NCBI RefSeq assembly: GCF_016864575.1
Contig: NZ_CP044126.1
Coordinates: 1,054,001-1,118,000, forward strand
Source: Rhizobium sp. BG4
Lineage (GTDB): Bacteria > Pseudomonadota > Alphaproteobacteria > Rhizobiales > Rhizobiaceae
Length of the DNA: 64,000 bases
Direction of reading: 5' to 3'
Under the pieces are notes generated by a model. It ran no database searches. It saw nothing but the letters and a program-made list of their open reading frames with translations, and was not told the origin of the DNA. Numbering within the stretch: position 1 is the stretch's first letter; the number at the start of each line of letters is the position of its first letter. Shown piece after piece: positions 60,383-64,000 of the stretch. A program made the position numbers and the translations under genes.

Positions 60383-61111
60383 TCAGGCCTGCTCCGCCAC
60401 GCCGCCGAGATAGAGCTCGCGCATCAGCGACATATCCTTGAGTTCGGCAATCGGCCCCGACGTGGCGATCCGGCCGTTCTGCATCAGGTAGCCGCGGCTG
60501 GCGACCGAGAGCGCCAGCCCGGCATTCTGCTCGACCAGCAGAACGGAGGCGCCGAAGGTCTTGCCGATATTCAGGATGATCTGCTGGATTTCTTTCACCA
60601 GCAGCGGCGAAAGACCGAGCGAGGGCTCGTCGAGCAGGAGCACACGCGGACGCGCCATCAGCCCGCGGGCAATTGCCAGCATCTGCTGCTGGCCGCCGCT
60701 CAGCGATCCGCCCTTCTGCTGGCGTTTGGTGGCGAGGATCGGGAAGAAGCGCTCCATCGTCTTGACGTCGGCTTCGACGGCGTCGGTATCGCGCCGCGCA
60801 TAGGCGCCGAGACGCAGGTTTTCTTCGACGGTCATATCGCCGAAGATCCGCCGTCCCTCAGGCACCAGAACCACGCCGCGCTTGGCCATGATATCGGGTG
60901 TCTTGCCGGTCAGGTTCTCACCGGCGAAGGTGACGGTGCCGGCGCGTGGCTTGACCAGGCCGACGATGGTGCGCAGCAACGTCGATTTGCCGGCGCCGTT
61001 GGGGCCGAGAATGGTGATCACCTCGTTTTCGCCGAGCGTCACGGAGACATCGCGGTTGACGACCGTTGCGCCATACCCGGTCGTTACATTGGAGACTTCG
61101 AGCAGGTTCAC
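60383..61111 (-). CDS. livF: Branched-chain amino acid/acyl ABC transporter ATPase LivF
   Basis: A 242-residue LivF-type ATPase: Walker A GPNGAGKST, signature LSGGQQQMLAIARGL, Walker B VLLLDEPSLGLSP, switch region LLVEQNAGLAL. The start overlaps the livG stop by 4 bases. HAAT-family importers carry branched amino acids but also hydroxyacids, urea and aromatic acids; gene order here ties it to the LarA homologue. Confidence 0.92.
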   Translation of the reverse strand: MNLLEVSNVTTGYGATVVNRDVSVTLGENEVITILGPNGAGKSTLLRTIVGLVKPRAGTVTFAGENLTGKTPDIMAKRGVVLVPEGRRIFGDMTVEENLRLGAYARRDTDAVEADVKTMERFFPILATKRQQKGGSLSGGQQQMLAIARGLMARPRVLLLDEPSLGLSPLLVKEIQQIILNIGKTFGASVLLVEQNAGLALSVASRGYLMQNGRIATSGPIAELKDMSLMRELYLGGVAEQA

Positions 61112-61830
61112 AGCGCACCTCCGAGATAGACTTCGAGCACCTTCGGATTGGAAAGAACGTCCTGCGTCGGGCCATCGGCGATCTTCGATCCGAAATCGAG
61201 GACGACCAGCCGCTTGCAGAGCATCTGCATCAGCTTCATGTCGTGATCGATGACGCAGACGCTGATGCCGTGGGCCGGAAACTGCTTGACCAGCCCGACC
61301 AGCGTTGCCGTTTCCTTGTCGTTGAGACCGGCCGCCGGTTCGTCGAGCAGGATCAGCGAGGGACGGGTTGCGAGCGCCAGCGCGATGCCGAGCAGACGAA
61401 GATTGCCGAAGGGCAGGACCCCGGCGCGCTCATTGGCGAGTGCCGTCAGCCCGACGAAGTCGAGCAATGCCGCCGGCGTCGTCCAGGGATAGGGACGGCT
61501 GGTCTTGCGGGCGTGTTCGCAGGCGATCTGGACGTTTTCGAGTACGGACAGCCCGGGAAAGGCCATGGCCTGCTGGAACGTGTAGCCGATTCCCGCCCCT
61601 GATACCTCATGGGCGGCAAGGCTGGTGATATCGCGGCCGCGCCAGGTGACATGTCCCTCGGTCGGTTTGTAGACGCCGGTGATGACATTGAAGAGCGTCG
61701 TCTTGCCGGAGCCGTTCGGCCCGACAATGCCGAGGATTTCGCCCTCTTCGATCGAGAGATTGACGCCGGAGAGCGCCGTGACGCCACCGAACTGCTTCTT
61801 CAACCCTGAAATTTCAAGAATGGCGTTCAT
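61108..61830 (-). CDS. livG: Branched-chain amino acid/acyl ABC transporter ATPase LivG
   Basis: A 240-residue LivG-type ATPase. Walker A GPNGSGKTT; the signature is unusual (LPFGNLRLLGIALAL in place of LSxGQ), as is common in LivG; Walker B LILLDEPAAGLND and switch VIDHDMKLM. The ATG at 61830 overlaps the livM stop (ATGA); the frame to 61911 is an extension into livM. Confidence 0.92.
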   Translation of the reverse strand: MNAILEISGLKKQFGGVTALSGVNLSIEEGEILGIVGPNGSGKTTLFNVITGVYKPTEGHVTWRGRDITSLAAHEVSGAGIGYTFQQAMAFPGLSVLENVQIACEHARKTSRPYPWTTPAALLDFVGLTALANERAGVLPFGNLRLLGIALALATRPSLILLDEPAAGLNDKETATLVGLVKQFPAHGISVCVIDHDMKLMQMLCKRLVVLDFGSKIADGPTQDVLSNPKVLEVYLGGAL

Positions 61831-62843
61831 CGTCCGGCCTCCGAAGCATGTTTGCCTCCGGCGGCAGGCGACGGCGCCTGTTTGCGGCTGGCGCCGAACA
61901 GCCGCTGCCATCCATCGGCGAGGCCTGCAATCAGGCCGTTCGGCAGAAGCAGGATGACCGCGATCAGGCAGACGCCGTAGAGAATGCGTGACTGGACCGG
62001 GTCGAGGTTCAGAACCTCCGGCAGGAAGGACACGAGAATGCCGCCGGCAATCGGCCCGAGAAGCAACCGCGCGCCGCCGATCATCACCATGAGTGCCAGA
62101 TAGATGCTCGGGAAGGAGGCGAACTGGCTTGGCGAGATGTGGCGCAGGAAATAGGCGAGCAGTACGCCGGAGACACCGGCAAAGACGCCGCTGACCACGA
62201 AGGCGCCGATCTTGTGGCGGCCGACATTGATGCCGAGCGAGGCCGCCAGCTTCTCGTTTTCGCGGATGGCGCGCAGCGTGCGGCCATAGGGCGAATTGAT
62301 GATCGCCCAGCTGGCGATGGCGCTAAGCGTCACGAAAGCCAGGACGACGAAGTAGTAAGGCACGAGATCGTCGGCACGCATGCCGAAGAAGCCGACCGGC
62401 AGCTGCAGGTCGAGCCCTGTCGCCGCCCCGGTGAAGTCACCGCCATTGGTCAGCACGATGGTCAGCAGCTGGCCGAAGGCGAAGGTCATGATGACGAAGT
62501 GGTGGCCGCTGACGCGCAGCGACGGCACGCCGATCACCGCCGCAAAGGCCGCCGCCGCGATGCCGCCGATCGGCAGCGCCAGCCAGAAGCCGATGCCGGT
62601 ATCGCGGGCAAGCAGCGCCGCCGCATAGGCGCCGACACCGACGAGTGCCGCATGTCCCATCGAGAGAATGCCGGTCTGACCGAAAAGTACCGAGAGACCG
62701 TAGAGGGCGACGATGTTGATGCCGGCCGAAATGGCGAGCGACAGCATGCGGTTGCTGGCGCCGATTGCCGGAACGAATGCGAGGATCGCCAGTACGACGA
62801 GAGCCGGGGCCAGCGAGCGGAGCGACGAAAGAGGGGTGTTCAT
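61827..62843 (-). CDS. livM: Branched-chain amino acid/acyl ABC transporter permease LivM
   Basis: A 338-residue permease with about 8-9 helices. Family segments are GQTGILSMGHAALVGVGAYA, YGRTLRAIRENEKLAASLGI and GVSGVLLAYFLRHISPSQFA. Pairs with LivH to form the channel. It lies 19 bases after livH. Confidence 0.91.
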   Translation of the reverse strand: MNTPLSSLRSLAPALVVLAILAFVPAIGASNRMLSLAISAGINIVALYGLSVLFGQTGILSMGHAALVGVGAYAAALLARDTGIGFWLALPIGGIAAAAFAAVIGVPSLRVSGHHFVIMTFAFGQLLTIVLTNGGDFTGAATGLDLQLPVGFFGMRADDLVPYYFVVLAFVTLSAIASWAIINSPYGRTLRAIRENEKLAASLGINVGRHKIGAFVVSGVFAGVSGVLLAYFLRHISPSQFASFPSIYLALMVMIGGARLLLGPIAGGILVSFLPEVLNLDPVQSRILYGVCLIAVILLLPNGLIAGLADGWQRLFGASRKQAPSPAAGGKHASEAGR

Positions 62844-62862
62844 AGCATGTGCCTTTCGTGCG

Positions 62863-63732
62863 TCACGCCATCTTCGGGCCGCTGGTGCCGCCGAACAGGC
62901 CGTTCGGGCGGAAGAGCAGCACGAGGATCATCAGGGCGAAGGAATAGGCGTCGGTCCAGGCGGAGAAGCCGTAACCGGCGCTGAAACCCTCGACGATGCC
63001 GAGGATCAGGCCGGCGACGACGGCGCCCGTCAGGTTTCCGAGGCCGCCGATCAGCGCGACGGCAAATCCCTTCATGACCATCGTGCCGCCGGTAAACGGC
63101 GTGATGGGGAAGAGGGCGATCAGCAGCGCGCCGCCGAGACCGGCAAGGGCGCTGCCGAGCACGAAGACGCCGGTGATATAGCGGCGCACCGGAATACCCA
63201 TCAGGGCCGCGGTATCGCGATCGTCGACGGCGGCGCGGAGCGCGCGGCCATAGCGGCTGCGGGTGACCATGACGAAAGTGAGCGCCACGACGGCGATGGT
63301 GACGAGGATGACCATGACGCGAACCGAGGCGATGCGCACACCCGCGACATCCCAGATGCCGGTCAGCGGCCGCGGAATGCTCTTCTGGTTCGGGTCGTAG
63401 AAGAAGATGACGATGTGCTGCAGCACGACGATCAGGCCGAGCGAAACGATGAAGCCGTTGGTCGGGCGCGTGAGCGTGAAGCGGAAGAGCCCGCGCTCGA
63501 GAACGAACCCCATGACCCCGACGGCAAGAATGGCAAGCACGAGGGCCAGATAGAAGCTCAGGCCTGCCTGCACGGCAAGCCAGGTGACGATGCTGCCGAC
63601 CATCAGGAACTCGCCATGGGCGAAATTGATGATGCCGGTCAGTCCGAAGATCAAGGTAACCCCGACGGCGATCAGCGTGATGACGCTTGCGATCGACAGA
63701 CCGTTGAGGATTTGCTGAATGAGAATGTCCAC
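62863..63732 (-). CDS. livH: Branched-chain amino acid/acyl ABC transporter permease LivH
   Basis: A 289-residue permease. GTG at 63732 (AGGG upstream) gives the family start VDILIQQILNGLSIASVITL; the frame to 63825 would cross the intergenic hairpin and is rejected. Conserved GLTGIINFAHGEFLMVGS, SRYGRALRAAVDDRDTAALM and KGFAVALIGGLGNLTGAVVA are present. Confidence 0.91.
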   Translation of the reverse strand: MDILIQQILNGLSIASVITLIAVGVTLIFGLTGIINFAHGEFLMVGSIVTWLAVQAGLSFYLALVLAILAVGVMGFVLERGLFRFTLTRPTNGFIVSLGLIVVLQHIVIFFYDPNQKSIPRPLTGIWDVAGVRIASVRVMVILVTIAVVALTFVMVTRSRYGRALRAAVDDRDTAALMGIPVRRYITGVFVLGSALAGLGGALLIALFPITPFTGGTMVMKGFAVALIGGLGNLTGAVVAGLILGIVEGFSAGYGFSAWTDAYSFALMILVLLFRPNGLFGGTSGPKMA

Positions 63733-63791
63733 AGCCCTGTTCCGCTGTTGCGCGGACCGCACGGGCGGCCCGTCGGTTTTCTGAATGAAAG

Positions 63792-63818
63792 TCCCGCCGG
63801 CGCAGGGGGCCGGCGGGA
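63792..63818 (-). terminator. Intergenic hairpin after the Liv-type binding protein gene
   Basis: Perfect 10-bp stem TCCCGCCGGC/GCCGGCGGGA with a 7-base loop, followed on the minus strand by CTTTCATTC. It lies between the binding-protein stop (63833) and livH and is probably a partial terminator or stabiliser. Confidence 0.55.
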
Positions 63819-63832
63819 GGCGCATCGGCAGT

Positions 63833-64000
63833 TTATTCCGCGGGGGCTTCGGCGGGTGGCTGCTGCATCGCGCAGGAGATGTCGCCGCCCGGAGCTGCGG
63901 CGCAGACCTCGGTCGCGTGCGTCACCTGATGGCTCTTGTTGAAGGAGAGATCGTCGGAGACGACGCCCTTGTGATGGAGCGATTCAAGCGCTGCGACCGT
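63833..64000 (-). CDS. Liv-type ABC transporter substrate-binding protein, C-terminal fragment
   Basis: The last 55 codons of a gene that continues beyond the window. The frame is open to the window edge (ends QQPPAEAPAE) and has two cysteines (EVCAAAPGGDISCAM), possibly a disulfide of a periplasmic protein. Its place directly before livH and the following hairpin are those of a Liv-type binding protein. The fragment itself is too short for sure assignment. Confidence 0.6.
   Translation of the reverse strand, partial: TVAALESLHHKGVVSDDLSFNKSHQVTHATEVCAAAPGGDISCAMQQPPAEAPAE

Noticed and set aside
1..64000. Possible insertion sequence, integrase, tRNA or conjugation genes
   Set aside because: I looked for transposase, integrase, tra/vir and tRNA-like sequence on both strands and found none that could be supported.

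Overview
The window looks like part of a large secondary replicon (plasmid or chromid) of a Rhizobium/Agrobacterium-type alphaproteobacterium. The main reason is a complete repABC replication-partition operon on the minus strand (repA 17076-18290, repB 15981-17024, repC 14543-15829). It has a predicted antisense RNA gene between repB and repC, two parS-like palindromes and candidate RepA operators. The DNA is GC-rich throughout and the cargo is typical rhizobial accessory metabolism: ABC importers, catabolic enzymes and family-specific regulators. I saw no tRNA, rRNA, transposase or CRISPR array.

Layout. (1) 1-4068: a sugar ABC importer without a visible ATPase (one permease frameshifted) and an AraC regulator. 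(2) 4169-14418: a catabolic region arranged around the divergent promoter at 7549-7658, with a D-threonine aldolase-like enzyme, two M81 peptidases, an NTF2-like protein, RidA, an RpiR regulator, an SDR, a GH20 hexosaminidase and an MFS transporter. (3) 14543-18427: the replication module. (4) 18738-25156: an amino-acid uptake and degradation cluster (permeases, M20 peptidase, binding protein, aminotransferase, ornithine cyclodeaminase family enzyme) with a divergent HTH-cupin regulator; two of its genes carry single-base frameshifts. (5) 25255-31000: small regulators, an aldo/keto reductase, an SRPBCC protein and a soluble chemoreceptor. (6) 31027-41327: a PucR-type regulator and an operon with a flavin reductase, aldehyde dehydrogenase, LLM monooxygenase, alpha/beta hydrolase, CMD protein and a complete amino-acid-type ABC importer. 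This has the logic of an oxidative ring-opening pathway. (7) 41342-54532: divergent GMC oxidoreductase/glycerate kinase/lactonase and ribose-type ABC importer operons, then glyoxalase I, an FAD-linked oxidase, a GntR regulator, an SDR with its catalytic centre deleted and an FAH hydrolase. These are partly reminiscent of non-phosphorylative L-fucose degradation. (8) 54565-64000: nickel-pincer cofactor genes larB, larE and larC, a beta-hydroxyacid dehydrogenase, a GntR regulator, a LarA homologue and livFGMH with the end of its binding-protein gene.

Regions 7 and 8 are the most coherent. An identical GntR-type site lies between the -35 and -10 of the ribose-type importer promoter and in front of the aldo/keto reductase 17 kb away, suggesting one regulon. 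The lar region joins hydroxyacid uptake, racemisation by a nickel-pincer enzyme, oxidation and cofactor synthesis. All five binding-protein genes of ABC importers in the window are followed at once by a strong hairpin. Several genes are damaged: three have single-base frameshifts in or beside G/C runs, which could be sequence errors, and one SDR has a large internal deletion, which is real decay.
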